Origin: CAG-791 sp963658405
GTDB lineage: Bacteria > Bacillota > Clostridia > Lachnospirales > Lachnospiraceae
Length of the DNA: 54,077 bases
Assembly (NCBI GenBank): GCA_963658405.1
Contig: CAVKQI010000004.1
Coordinates: forward strand, 1 to 54,077
Direction of reading: 5' to 3'
The stretch's first letter is position 1. Every line of letters begins with the position of its first letter. The notes below the pieces were generated by a model, which was not told the DNA's origin, ran no database searches, and saw nothing but the letters and a program-made list of their open reading frames with translations. Both the position numbers and the translations under genes were made by a program. Positions 41,249 to 49,809 of the stretch are shown in pieces.

Positions 41249-43498
41249 GTGGCCGTAACAGAGACAAGAGAAGACCGGGTAGTAAAGACAGAATACGCGG
41301 AACTGATGCAGAAATCCTATATCGATTACGCCATGAGCGTCATCATCGCCAGAGCGCTGCCGGATGTGCGGGACGGCCTTAAGCCTGTACAGCGGCGTAC
41401 GCTCTACGATATGCGGGAGTTGGGGATCCGGCATGACCGCCCCTACAGAAAGAGTGCCCGCATCGTAGGTGATACCATGGGTAAATATCACCCCCACGGC
41501 GATTCCTCTATTTATGATTCCCTGGTGGTGATGGCACAGACCTTTAAAAAGGAACTTCCCTTGGTAGACGGCCACGGCAATTTCGGCAGTATCGAGGGAG
41601 ACGGCGCCGCTGCCATGCGTTATACCGAGGCAAGGCTGCAGAAGGTGACGGAAGAGGCATTTCTCGCAGACCTTGATAAGGATGTGGTGGACTTTGTCCC
41701 GAACTTTGACGAGACAGAGAAGGAACCTTCCGTTCTGCCGGTAAAGATCCCCAATTTCCTCATCAACGGCTCCGAGGGCATCGCCGTAGGCATGACCACC
41801 TCCACGCCTCCACACAATCTGGCGGAAGTGATCGACGCAGAGCTGGCTTACCTGGCAAACCCGGAGATCACCACGGCAGAGCTTTTAAAGATCATTCCGG
41901 GACCGGATTTCCCTACCGGCGGCATCGTCACCAACCAGGATGAGCTTTTAAATGTCTATGAGACGGGAACCGGCAGGATCCGGATCCGCGGCAAGGTAGA
42001 GACGGAAAAGGGCAGGAACGGCCGCACCAATCTGGTGATCACGGAGATCCCCTATACCATGATCGGCGCCAATATCGCCAAATTCCTCTCTGATGTGGCG
42101 GCGCTGGCGGAAAATAAGGTGACCCAGGATATCGTGGATATCACCAACCAGTCCGGCAAGGAGGGCATCCGCATCGTCATCGAGCTGCGCAAAGACGCGG
42201 ATGTGGAGAATTTTAAAAACCTCCTGTACAAGAAGACCAGACTGGAGGATACCTTCGGCGTCAATATGCTGGCGATCTGCGACGGACGACCGGAGACCAT
42301 GGGTCTTCGCCAGATCCTGAAGGCCAATATAGATTTCCAGTTTGAGACAAACCGCCGGAAATATACCACTTTACTTGAAAAGGAAAAGAGCCGCAGAGAG
42401 ATCCAGGAAGGCCTGATCAAGGCCTGCAATGTCATCGATCTGATCATCGAGATCCTCCGGGGCTCCAAGGACCGTGCCCAGGCCAAAGCCTGCATGGTGG
42501 AAGGAAAAACAGAGGGGATCGGCTTTAAGTCCCCGGAGTCCTCCGTGATGGCGGCTCAGCTGCAGTTCACAGAGGCCCAGGCCGATGCCATTCTGGATAT
42601 GCGTCTCTATAAGCTGATCGGTCTCGAGCTGGAGGCCCTGATCAAAGAGCACGAGGAGACGGTAGCCAATATCTATCGCTATGAGGATATCCTGGAGGAC
42701 CGGAGTTCCATGACCCAGGTCATCCGCCGGGAGCTGCTGGGATTTAAGAAGGCTTATGGTGCAGAGAGACGCACGCAGATCGTGCAGGCCGGAGAGGCTG
42801 TCTATGTAGAGAAGCCCCTGGAAGAGGTAGATGTATACTTTGTAATGGATCGCTTCGGCTATGCCAAGACCATTGATGCCAATACTTATCAGCGCAATAA
42901 GGAGACGGTGGACGGAGAATTTAAGTACGTCATCCAGTGCAAGAATACCGGAAAGATCTGTATCTTTACCAACACCGGACAGCTCCATACCGTCAAGGTA
43001 TCCGATCTTCCCATGGCAAAGCTCCGGGATAAGGGCGTGCCGCTGGACAACATAGGTAATTACGATTCCTCCAAGGAGGAGATCGTGCTGGTGACCAGTC
43101 AGTCGGCACTGAATCTGTACCGGATCATTTTTGTGACGAAATATTCCATGTGCAAGCTGGTGGACGGCGGCGAATTCGATGTAGCCAAAAAGACCGTGGC
43201 GGCCACCAAATTCACAGAGGGAGACGAGGTGGTCTGTGTCTGTGTCTATGACGGCCAGCAGAATATCGTGCTCCAGACGAAGGAAGGCTATTTCCTGAAA
43301 TTTCCGGTGGAGCAGATCCCGGAAAAGAAAAAAATCGCCGTAGGCGTCCGGGGAATGAAGCTTATTAAAAACGATTTCGTCGAAAATGTGTATTTTACCA
43401 GGAACCTGGAGGCAAAGTCTGTTCAATTTCGTGAAAAAGAAGTAGAATTGAATAAATTAAAACTGGCTTCCCGGGACGGACGGGGAAGCAGACAGTGA
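41249..43498 (+). CDS. Type IIA topoisomerase subunit A (ParC-like)
   Basis: DNA-cleaving subunit. The catalytic tyrosine is in AAMRYTEARL (Tyr125). The quinolone-site stretch GKYHPHGDSSIYDSLVVMAQ keeps serine and aspartate at the usual resistance positions, so no classical resistance change is present. At 749 residues the C-terminal domain is short, and I find no QRRGGKG GyrA box, which in gyrase is needed for DNA wrapping and negative supercoiling; this points to topoisomerase IV. GTG start with AGAGAGG upstream. Confidence 0.92.
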   Translation: MAVTETREDRVVKTEYAELMQKSYIDYAMSVIIARALPDVRDGLKPVQRRTLYDMRELGIRHDRPYRKSARIVGDTMGKYHPHGDSSIYDSLVVMAQTFKKELPLVDGHGNFGSIEGDGAAAMRYTEARLQKVTEEAFLADLDKDVVDFVPNFDETEKEPSVLPVKIPNFLINGSEGIAVGMTTSTPPHNLAEVIDAELAYLANPEITTAELLKIIPGPDFPTGGIVTNQDELLNVYETGTGRIRIRGKVETEKGRNGRTNLVITEIPYTMIGANIAKFLSDVAALAENKVTQDIVDITNQSGKEGIRIVIELRKDADVENFKNLLYKKTRLEDTFGVNMLAICDGRPETMGLRQILKANIDFQFETNRRKYTTLLEKEKSRREIQEGLIKACNVIDLIIEILRGSKDRAQAKACMVEGKTEGIGFKSPESSVMAAQLQFTEAQADAILDMRLYKLIGLELEALIKEHEETVANIYRYEDILEDRSSMTQVIRRELLGFKKAYGAERRTQIVQAGEAVYVEKPLEEVDVYFVMDRFGYAKTIDANTYQRNKETVDGEFKYVIQCKNTGKICIFTNTGQLHTVKVSDLPMAKLRDKGVPLDNIGNYDSSKEEIVLVTSQSALNLYRIIFVTKYSMCKLVDGGEFDVAKKTVAATKFTEGDEVVCVCVYDGQQNIVLQTKEGYFLKFPVEQIPEKKKIAVGVRGMKLIKNDFVENVYFTRNLEAKSVQFREKEVELNKLKLASRDGRGSRQ

Positions 43499-43522
43499 CA
43501 GAAATGAGGAATTGAATAATCT

Positions 43523-44074
43523 ATGAGAGTAATTGCAGGGACAGCCAGGCGTCTGCCTTTGGTGACGCCGGACGGCATTGATACAAGACCTACCCAGGAC
43601 CGCATCAAGGAGACTCTTTTCAATATGCTCCAGATGGATGTGCCGGGGGCTATCTTTCTGGATCTTTGCGCAGGCAGCGGCGGCATCGGCATCGAGGCCC
43701 TCAGCCGCGGCGCCAGACACTGCTACTTTGCGGAGAACGGCAGAGATGCCTTAAAGTGCATTCAGGAAAATCTGCACAAGACGCATTTCGAGGAAAAGGC
43801 CACGGTGATGAAGCAGGATGTGCTCAATGCCATCCGCAATATTCATGAGAAGGAAGCGGATATCATTTATCTGGATCCTCCCTACGAATCCCCGGTGCAG
43901 AAGGCAGCGCTGCTGGCATTGGAGAGCGCCCCTTATGTGACGGAGAATACCATCATCATCGTAGAGGCACTGCTGGATACGGATTTCTCCTATATGGAGG
44001 GTACCTCCCTGGAGATCGTCAGAGAAAAGAAATATAAGAGCAACGAGCATATTTTCTTTAAGAAAAAGCTGTAA
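43523..44074 (+). CDS. rsmD: 16S rRNA (guanine966-N2)-methyltransferase RsmD
   Basis: SAM-dependent methyltransferase acting on 16S rRNA in 30S subunits. Begins MRVIAGTARRLPL; the SAM-binding motif is LDLCAGSGGIGIEALSRGA (about 46-64), and the catalytic motif DPPY appears in IIYLDPPYESP. Length is 183 residues. The rsmD-coaD pair is a common gene order. Confidence 0.95.
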   Translation: MRVIAGTARRLPLVTPDGIDTRPTQDRIKETLFNMLQMDVPGAIFLDLCAGSGGIGIEALSRGARHCYFAENGRDALKCIQENLHKTHFEEKATVMKQDVLNAIRNIHEKEADIIYLDPPYESPVQKAALLALESAPYVTENTIIIVEALLDTDFSYMEGTSLEIVREKKYKSNEHIFFKKKL

Positions 44075-44110
44075 GGAGCAGGATGGGGAGAAGCCTGCGA
44101 AGTAAGGAGT

Positions 44111-44602
44111 ATGATGAAAGCTGCAATATATCCCGGAAGCTTTGATCCGGTCACTTATGGGCACATTGATGTGATCAGACGGGCGGCAGAAATGTTTGAT
44201 GAGCTCATCGTTTCTGTTTTGGACAATAAGGCTAAGACGCCGTTGTTTTCCGTAGATGAACGTGTTAAAATGTTACAAGATGTAACGAAGGATATACCCA
44301 ATGTACGCGTGGATTCCTTTCAGGGACTGCTGATCGACTATGCCAAAAAGATGAATGTGCATATCGCGATCCGCGGACTGCGTGCCATTACGGATTTTGA
44401 GTACGAGCTGCAGATCGCCCAGACGAACCGGAAATTATCCGGGGGAAGTCTGGATACGATTTTTCTGACCACCAGTCTTGAATATGCGTATTTAAGCTCC
44501 TCAAGCGTCAAGGAAATTGCAAGCTTTCAGGGAGATATCCATCAATGTGTGCCGCCTCTGATCGAGGAGCGGGTACACGAGAAATTTAAGACCGCAAAGT
44601 AA
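44111..44602 (+). CDS. coaD: Phosphopantetheine adenylyltransferase
   Basis: Makes dephospho-CoA from 4'-phosphopantetheine and ATP, fourth step of coenzyme A synthesis. The nucleotidyltransferase motif is GSFDPVTYGHIDVI (TxGH form), with RGLRAITDFEYELQ and LSSSSVKEIASFQGD toward the end. Length is 163 residues; ATG 44114 is equally possible. GGAG precedes the start. Confidence 0.96.
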   Translation: MMKAAIYPGSFDPVTYGHIDVIRRAAEMFDELIVSVLDNKAKTPLFSVDERVKMLQDVTKDIPNVRVDSFQGLLIDYAKKMNVHIAIRGLRAITDFEYELQIAQTNRKLSGGSLDTIFLTTSLEYAYLSSSSVKEIASFQGDIHQCVPPLIEERVHEKFKTAK

Positions 44603-44692
44603 AATACATGCAGGATTGCACCGGAAAGAAGGCTGCTTTTGCAGAGACAGAACGGATACGGTGGAAGGACAGCATAGGAACGGGAGAAGCCA

Positions 44693-45370
44693 ATGAGCAG
44701 CAGAATTGAGCAGCAGATAGATCAGATAGAGGATTATATTGACGGCTGTCACAACCAGCCTTTTTCCAACTCCAAGATCGTGGTGGACAGAGATGAGATC
44801 GACGGACTGCTGCAGCAGCTTCGGGCTAAGCTCCCGGAGGAGATCCAGCACTATCAGCGGATCATCAGCAATAAGGAAGCGATTTTAAATGATGCCAGAA
44901 GCAAGGCCGAGGAGCTGATCCGGGAAGCCACCGTGCATACCAACGAGCTGATCAATGAGCACGAGATCATGCAGCAGGCTTATGCACAGGCCAATGAGGT
45001 GGTCAAGTTAGCCTCCAAGCAGGCACAGGACATCCTGGATAAGGCCATCAACGAGGCAAATGCCTACCGGGCTTCTGCCGTGCAGTACATGGATGAGATG
45101 CTGGCGCAGTTAGAGGATGTGACCACCCGGACCATGGAGAGCACCAACGCCATCTATGCCAACTTTAACAACAATCTGGACGGCTATGCCAAGACCCTTC
45201 GCCAGAACAGAGCGGATCTTCATCCCCAGGAGGACATGCTCTACGATCAGACAGCGGATGCCGCACCGGAGGAAGGCTATTATCCGGAGGCAGCAGGACA
45301 GGGCACCGGTTATCTGCCGGATACAGGAGCAGCCGGCGGTGCAGAGACACTGGGGACAGACGGACAGTAA
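44693..45370 (+). CDS. Coiled-coil protein, DivIVA/ATPase-stalk-like
   Basis: A 225-residue protein of unknown function. Residues 1-30 are helical, and residues 35-165 form a long coiled coil rich in Ala, Glu, Gln and Asn (RSKAEELIREATVHTNELIN; ASKQAQDILDKAINEANAYR). The C-terminal 50 residues are Gly/Ala/Asp-rich and probably disordered. The coiled coil resembles DivIVA-like and b-subunit-like stalks, so relatives can be misnamed as ATPase subunits; there is no nucleotide-binding motif. It follows coaD by 90 bases. A role in cell shape or septum placement is only a guess. Confidence 0.75.
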   Translation: MSSRIEQQIDQIEDYIDGCHNQPFSNSKIVVDRDEIDGLLQQLRAKLPEEIQHYQRIISNKEAILNDARSKAEELIREATVHTNELINEHEIMQQAYAQANEVVKLASKQAQDILDKAINEANAYRASAVQYMDEMLAQLEDVTTRTMESTNAIYANFNNNLDGYAKTLRQNRADLHPQEDMLYDQTADAAPEEGYYPEAAGQGTGYLPDTGAAGGAETLGTDGQ

Positions 45371-45386
45371 CAGTCAGAATGAGAGG

Positions 45387-45428
45387 GAAGGTCGATTTTG
45401 CATGGAGCATGTGAAATCGGCCTTCTTT
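45387..45428 (+). terminator. Terminator-like hairpin
   Basis: A 12-bp stem with one G-T pair (45387-45398 with 45414-45425), loop of 15 bases, followed by a short T run (TTTAC). It follows the coiled-coil gene by 17 bases. Confidence 0.5.
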
Positions 45429-45606
45429 ACGTCAGGAGATTCTGTAAATGCAGTGCAAGGTCCGGTCGTACAGATGAGCGAACAGATGACGGAAGATATT
45501 CGCAGCAGGATCATGAAGCGACTCCGACGCCTTAGTACAGCCAGGCGCGAAGCTCTGCGCCGAGAGGCATTTGGATTGGAGCTATTTTCATCATTAGGAG
45601 GTGTTT

Positions 45607-46167
45607 ATGAAGAAAAAAGGTGAATTCGGCTATATACAAAGCAGGAGAAAGGTTTCCATTGCCCTTTCTGCATTGATGCTGGCCATGGTATTGGTGATCT
45701 ATTTCGTGGCCAGATGGTATTTCGGGACCAATAAGAATCTCTTTACCATCCTGGCAGCCCTTGGCTGCCTGCCCCTTGGCAAATGTGTGGTGAGCATGAT
45801 CATGTTCCATAAGGCAAAGCCATGCTCGGCGCAGGTCCGCAGCATGATCAACCAGCATATCGGCGATCTCTCCGGCGTATGGGATCTGTATATGACCAGC
45901 TACAGCAAGAATTTTCAGTTAAGCCATATCACCAGAGCAGGCAAGACCGTCTGTGCCTTTACGGAGACAGCCGGCTGCGATACCCGGGCCGGGGAAGAGC
46001 ATATTAAGAAAATGATGGAGAATAACGGCTATCACGGCTATACCGTCAAGATCTTTCTGAATCTGGATAAGTATCTGGAGCGCCTGGATCAGATGAATGC
46101 ACTGGCAGAGGGGACAAACGGCAGCGATGACGCCCTGTTTAATCTGTTTAAGGCTATTTCCATTTAA
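45607..46167 (+). CDS. Hypothetical membrane protein
   Basis: A 186-residue protein I do not recognise. Two adjacent hydrophobic segments near the N terminus (SIALSALMLAMVLVIYFVA and LFTILAALGCLPLGKCVV) form a membrane hairpin, followed by a soluble domain of about 120 residues (NFQLSHITRAGKTVCAFTET; NLDKYLERLDQMNALAEG) with no known motif. AGGAGG precedes ATG 45607. It is followed by a degraded copy of the four-hairpin element. Confidence 0.75.
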   Translation: MKKKGEFGYIQSRRKVSIALSALMLAMVLVIYFVARWYFGTNKNLFTILAALGCLPLGKCVVSMIMFHKAKPCSAQVRSMINQHIGDLSGVWDLYMTSYSKNFQLSHITRAGKTVCAFTETAGCDTRAGEEHIKKMMENNGYHGYTVKIFLNLDKYLERLDQMNALAEGTNGSDDALFNLFKAISI

Positions 46168-46193
46168 GGCTCCTCTATGCCGGGGATCCCATC

Positions 46194-46244
46194 GGAGAAT
46201 TCGCCTGTGTAAAATTCTCCTTGCGCTGTAGCTTTAAGCAGCGT
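46194..46244 (+). repeat. Four-hairpin element, copy C (decayed)
   Basis: H3 is recognisable (GGAGAATTCGC 46194-46204; TAAAATTCTCC to 46220), but its inner pairs are lost (GTGTAAAA instead of CGCGAAA). A remnant of H4 (GCGCTGT, then CAGCGTC) follows. Unlike other copies it lies about 100 bases before the next start codon. Confidence 0.6.
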
Positions 46245-46343
46245 CATAGAAGGATAGAAATATCATTCCCGGCACATTTTCATTTATCTGTCTGCCTGTA
46301 TGCAGCAGTGATATCTTTTGCAAAACTCAGAACGGAGATTTCC

Positions 46344-47525
46344 ATGGAAAAATGGATCATAGGAGCCAATGAACAGAGCCAGCGCCTGGATAAATATCTG
46401 AAGAGACGGATGCCGGCAGCGGCTTCGTCTTTTTTATACCGCATGCTGCGAAAGAAGAATATTACGCTAAACGGTGCCAGGGCAGAGGGCAAAGAGATCC
46501 TGCATGCCGGAGATGAGGTTTCTGTGTTCTTTTCCCAGGAGACGCTGGATAAATTCATGGACAGAGGAAACAGCGACGAAGGAAAAGAGACGAGCGCCTA
46601 CCTGCAGGCTTATGCGAAGATCACGGAGACGGTCATGCACGGAAAGCCGCCGATCCTCTACGAGGACGAACACATCCTGCTGGCTGTGAAGCCTGCCGGC
46701 GTCCTCTCCCAGAAGGCAAAGCCGGAGGATGTCTCCATGAATGAGTGGTTTCTGGGATACCTCCTGCAGAAAAAGGAGCTTTCGCCGGAGGATCTGTCCT
46801 TGTTTAAACCGTCCGTATGCAACCGCCTGGACTATCATACGGGCGGCATTTTGCTGTGTGCCAAGACCCTGCCGGCGAGTCAGATGTTCGCCGCCCTGTT
46901 AAAGGACAGAAGCCTGCACAAGTATTATCACATGGTGGTGCGGGGACAGATCCGGCAGCCGGGCGTGATCCGGGGATACCTGGAGAAGGACTGCGCCGCC
47001 AATAAGGTTTCCTTTAAAGCTTTGGATGCCTGCGACAAAAAGGAAAAAGAGACTGGCAGACCGGAAATGCACGGCAGGAAGGCAAACGCTAAGGCAATGG
47101 CCTGCAAAGGAGCAGATGCTAAGGCGATGGTCTGCAAAGGATTGGATGCTAAGGAAATGCCCGGCAAAGGAGCCGGGAGCGGAAATAGTAAGCAAAAGGG
47201 GAAAGCCGTCTATTCAGAGACGAGATACACACCGCTGCACACCGGGGAGAAATTCACCCTGCTGGAGGCACTGCTGATCACCGGCAAGACCCATCAGCTC
47301 CGGGCGCATCTGGCTTCCCAGGGCCATCCTATCGCAGGAGATCCCAAATACGGAGATGCCTCAGTGAATGCCTTCTGCAGAAAGAAGTACGGCCTGCAGG
47401 GCCAGCTCCTCTTTGCCTGCAGGATCCGTTTTCCGGAGAAGATGCCGGCGCCCTTTGGCTATCTGCAGGGAAGAGAGTTTACGGCACCGGATCCGGCGCT
47501 TTTTGAAAAATTTTTGAAGGAATAA
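46344..47525 (+). CDS. RluA/RluD-family pseudouridine synthase with repeat insertion
   Basis: Converts uridines in rRNA to pseudouridine. An N-terminal S4 RNA-binding domain (QRLDKYLKRRMPAAASSFLY) is followed by the catalytic domain with the RLD motif in NRLDYHTGGILLCAKT and the late motif GKTHQLRAHLASQGHPIAGD. Length is 393 residues. Between them, about residues 230-290, lies a low-complexity insertion containing three tandem 10-residue repeats (AKAMACKGAD, AKAMVCKGLD, AKEMPGKGAG). Target uridine cannot be assigned. ATG 46344 has GGAG upstream. Confidence 0.88.
   Translation: MEKWIIGANEQSQRLDKYLKRRMPAAASSFLYRMLRKKNITLNGARAEGKEILHAGDEVSVFFSQETLDKFMDRGNSDEGKETSAYLQAYAKITETVMHGKPPILYEDEHILLAVKPAGVLSQKAKPEDVSMNEWFLGYLLQKKELSPEDLSLFKPSVCNRLDYHTGGILLCAKTLPASQMFAALLKDRSLHKYYHMVVRGQIRQPGVIRGYLEKDCAANKVSFKALDACDKKEKETGRPEMHGRKANAKAMACKGADAKAMVCKGLDAKEMPGKGAGSGNSKQKGKAVYSETRYTPLHTGEKFTLLEALLITGKTHQLRAHLASQGHPIAGDPKYGDASVNAFCRKKYGLQGQLLFACRIRFPEKMPAPFGYLQGREFTAPDPALFEKFLKE
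47088..47177 (+). repeat. Three in-frame 30-bp tandem repeats in the pseudouridine synthase
   Basis: Units 47088-47117, 47118-47147 and 47148-47177. The first two are nearly identical; the third has diverged. The length is a multiple of three, so the frame is kept. Confidence 0.85.
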
Positions 47526-47602
47526 TTATGCGGGAGAATCTGTGTACTGCACAGAATTGAATTTCCCTGCGCCGTCGCAGGCAGCTGCGGCAAAGGAGCA
47601 AT

Positions 47603-48136
47603 ATGGCAACATGGAATTCCAGGGGGCTTCGTGGCTCTACGTTGGAGGAAATGATCAACAGAACGAATGAAAAATACAGGGAAAAGAATCTGGCCCTGAT
47701 CCAGAAAATCCCCACGCCCATCACGCCCATGAAGATCGATCAGGAGCACCGGCATATTACACTGGCCTATTTTGAGCAGAAAAGTACGGTGGATTATATC
47801 GGCGTGATCCAGGGGATCCCGGTATGCTTTGACGCCAAGGAATCCTCGCAGATGACCTTTGCCCTGCAGAACATTCATCCTCACCAGGTGGAATTCATGC
47901 AGGCCTTTGAAAAGCAGGACGGCATCGCCTTTTTCCTGATCTATTATACGGCGGAGAATTTCTACTATTATCTTCCTTTCCGCGATTTCCTTCCCTTCTG
48001 GGAGAGAGCCCAGAGCGGAGGCAGAAAGAGCTTTCGCTTTGATGAGCTGGACAAGACCTATATTCTGCCGCAGAAACAGGGGGTTCTGGTCCCATACCTT
48101 GAGATGATCAATAAGGATCTGTCGGAACGGACATAA
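47603..48136 (+). CDS. recU: Holliday junction resolvase RecU
   Basis: The Firmicutes counterpart of RuvC; cuts the junctions moved by RuvAB, encoded at 21843-23655. Family features are RGSTLEEMINRTNEKYREKN, IPTPITPMKID, the catalytic stretch QKSTVDYIGVIQGIPVCFDA with the following KE, and IHPHQVEFMQAFEKQDGIAF. Length is 177 residues. AAAGGAG precedes the start. In many Firmicutes recU sits beside a PBP gene; here it is near the his operon. Confidence 0.93.
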   Translation: MATWNSRGLRGSTLEEMINRTNEKYREKNLALIQKIPTPITPMKIDQEHRHITLAYFEQKSTVDYIGVIQGIPVCFDAKESSQMTFALQNIHPHQVEFMQAFEKQDGIAFFLIYYTAENFYYYLPFRDFLPFWERAQSGGRKSFRFDELDKTYILPQKQGVLVPYLEMINKDLSERT

Positions 48137-48228
48137 GTCTGAAAGAAATGCCTGATGGCGCCCGGTCAAACTTTTATCGGAGAATTCGCCTTCGTGAAAT
48201 TCTTCCGGAGCTGACGCAGTAAAAACAG
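48137..48228 (+). repeat. Four-hairpin element, copy D (H1, H3, H4 remnants)
   Basis: Begins right after the recU stop. H1 is partly preserved (GTCTGAAAGAAATGCCTGAT then GGC), H2 is missing, H3 is recognisable at 48178-48206, and H4 survives as GCTG with CAGC near 48210-48230. It is followed by the his promoter, not directly by a start codon. Confidence 0.55.
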
Positions 48229-48297
48229 CGGCTGGGAAAGGTAAAGACAGAAGACAAGGATGCAGGCAGCAAGGCGATGCCGGCGCATGACAAACGG

Positions 48298-48327
48298 TTG
48301 ACAAATCCGTCAAGGTGCATGTATACT
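48298..48327 (+). promoter_or_regulatory. Promoter of the his operon
   Basis: Perfect TTGACA (48298-48303), 18-base spacer, TATACT (48322-48327), giving a leader of about 200 bases to hisZ. Confidence 0.7.
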
Positions 48328-48530
48328 GCATACAGTGTTTTAATATAGTAACAGATTAGAACTTTAAAGCATTAAAGTGCTTCGGAAGTTCACATGGANN
48401 NNNNNNNGGAAGTTCACATGGAATTTCGCATAGACTTTATCATGGAATTTCATACGGCCATTTGCCGGAGATTCTACACGGTAATTCCATGAAAATGCAC
48501 ATGGACGAGACGGAGCACAGGGAGAAAAAG

Positions 48531-49658
48531 ATGAGCACATTTTCAACAGCAGGACAGGAACTTTTGCATACCCCGGAGGGGCTGCGGGATATTTACGGCA
48601 AAGAGTACGCCAGGAAGCTGGCAGTGATCGCCGCCGTGCAGCAGCAGTTCCATCTGTTCGGATACAGCGATATTCAGACACCGACCTTCGAATTCTTTGA
48701 TGTATTTTCCAGAGAGATCGGCACCACACCCTCCAAAGAACTGTACAAGTTCTTTGACAAGGAGGGCAATACGCTGGTGCTCCGTCCGGACTTTACGCCT
48801 TCCGTGGCCAGATGCGCGGCCAAGTATTACATGGATGAGACAGAGCCTCTGCGTTTCTGCTATCAGGGCAGCGCTTTTTCCAATGTGAGCAGCCTGCAGG
48901 GAAAGCTGCGGGAGACCACCCAGATGGGCGCAGAGCTGATCGGGGACGGCAGCGCCTATGCCGACGGCGAAATGATCGCCCTGCTCATTGAGTCTCTTCG
49001 CCATGCGGGATTAAAAGAATTTCAGATCAGCATCGGCAATGCCGATTACTTTAAGGGCATCTGCAGCGCAGCCCATATCGATCCCATGACAGAGAAAGCT
49101 TTAAGAGAGCATATTTCCGGCAAAAACTATTTTGCAGCGGAGCGGGTGCTGATCGATAAAGGGATTGATAAGCAGTGGCGCGAGGATCTGCTGCGGATCA
49201 CGGAATTTATCGGATCCGGAGAAGCCCTGGAAAACGCGGCTAAGGCAGCGGCCAACAGTCAGTCCCAGGAGGCTGTGGGGAGACTTACCCAGATCCTGAA
49301 GGTGCTCAAGTCCTACGGCCTTGATAAGTATGTCAGCTTTGATCTTTCCATGCTGAATCGCTATAACTACTATACCGGTGTGATCTTCAAGGGATATACC
49401 TACGGCGTGGGAGATGCCATCGCCTCCGGCGGCCGCTATGATAATCTGCTCGGCCATTTCGGCAAGAAGGCAGATGCTATTGGCGTTATGCTGCAGGTGG
49501 ATTCGCTGATGGAGGCACTGCGCAGACAGAACACCCCGGTGGAGATCCCGGAAGAGCCCCAGGTGATCACCTATACATCCGAGGATTATGAGGAAAAGCT
49601 CCGGCAGGCACAAAAGCTTCGGGCAGAGGGAAAAGCGGCGGTGCTGCGGCAGGCATAA
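48531..49658 (+). CDS. hisZ: ATP phosphoribosyltransferase regulatory subunit HisZ
   Basis: A HisRS-like protein without synthetase activity that completes and regulates the short HisG enzyme. TPEGLRDIYGKEYARK begins the class II fold; RPDFTPSVARCAAKYYMDET and the late YYTGVIFKGYTYGVGDAIAS are typical. At 375 residues it lacks the tRNA-binding domain of HisRS. Start 48531 (MSTFSTAGQE) follows AGGGAGAAAAAG; upstream ATGs at 48489 and 48501 are possible. First gene of the his operon, behind a strong promoter and an assembly gap. Confidence 0.92.
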   Translation: MSTFSTAGQELLHTPEGLRDIYGKEYARKLAVIAAVQQQFHLFGYSDIQTPTFEFFDVFSREIGTTPSKELYKFFDKEGNTLVLRPDFTPSVARCAAKYYMDETEPLRFCYQGSAFSNVSSLQGKLRETTQMGAELIGDGSAYADGEMIALLIESLRHAGLKEFQISIGNADYFKGICSAAHIDPMTEKALREHISGKNYFAAERVLIDKGIDKQWREDLLRITEFIGSGEALENAAKAAANSQSQEAVGRLTQILKVLKSYGLDKYVSFDLSMLNRYNYYTGVIFKGYTYGVGDAIASGGRYDNLLGHFGKKADAIGVMLQVDSLMEALRRQNTPVEIPEEPQVITYTSEDYEEKLRQAQKLRAEGKAAVLRQA

Positions 49659-49756
49659 CGGACATGGCGGGCAAAACAGATACGGCAGACACAGTGAATG
49701 CGGCAGGATCAGCAGATTCAGCAGACACCGCGCCGGCCTGTCTGCCGTGCCCGTGA

Positions 49757-49784
49757 TTGACAGCACCGGATAATCGTTTATCAT
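49757..49784 (+). promoter_or_regulatory. Possible internal promoter before hisG
   Basis: TTGACA (49757-49762), 16-base spacer, TATCAT (49779-49784), in the 151-base hisZ-hisG gap. It could give hisG-hisD transcripts independent of hisZ. Confidence 0.45.
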
Positions 49785-49809
49785 AGGGGAAGGAATAAAG
49801 AGATAAGTC

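Larger units (their letters stand above)
48137..48530 (+). other. recU-hisZ intergenic region with assembly gap
   Basis: The 394 bases hold repeat copy D, the his promoter and a run of nine N (48399-48407). The 15-base sequence GGAAGTTCACATGGA occurs on both sides of the N run (48384-48398 and 48408-48422), as expected when overlapping contig ends were joined. Related TGGAATTTC-like words recur to 48455. No His-rich leader peptide or T-box is visible, but the gap limits this. Confidence 0.7.

Noticed and set aside
45402..45623. Possible 73-residue gene between the coiled-coil and membrane protein genes
   Set aside because: Starts inside a hairpin loop, lacks a Shine-Dalgarno and overlaps the next gene; kept only as a finding.
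48330..48530. Histidine attenuator or leader peptide
   Set aside because: No run of His codons and no terminator hairpin; the N gap prevents a final judgement.
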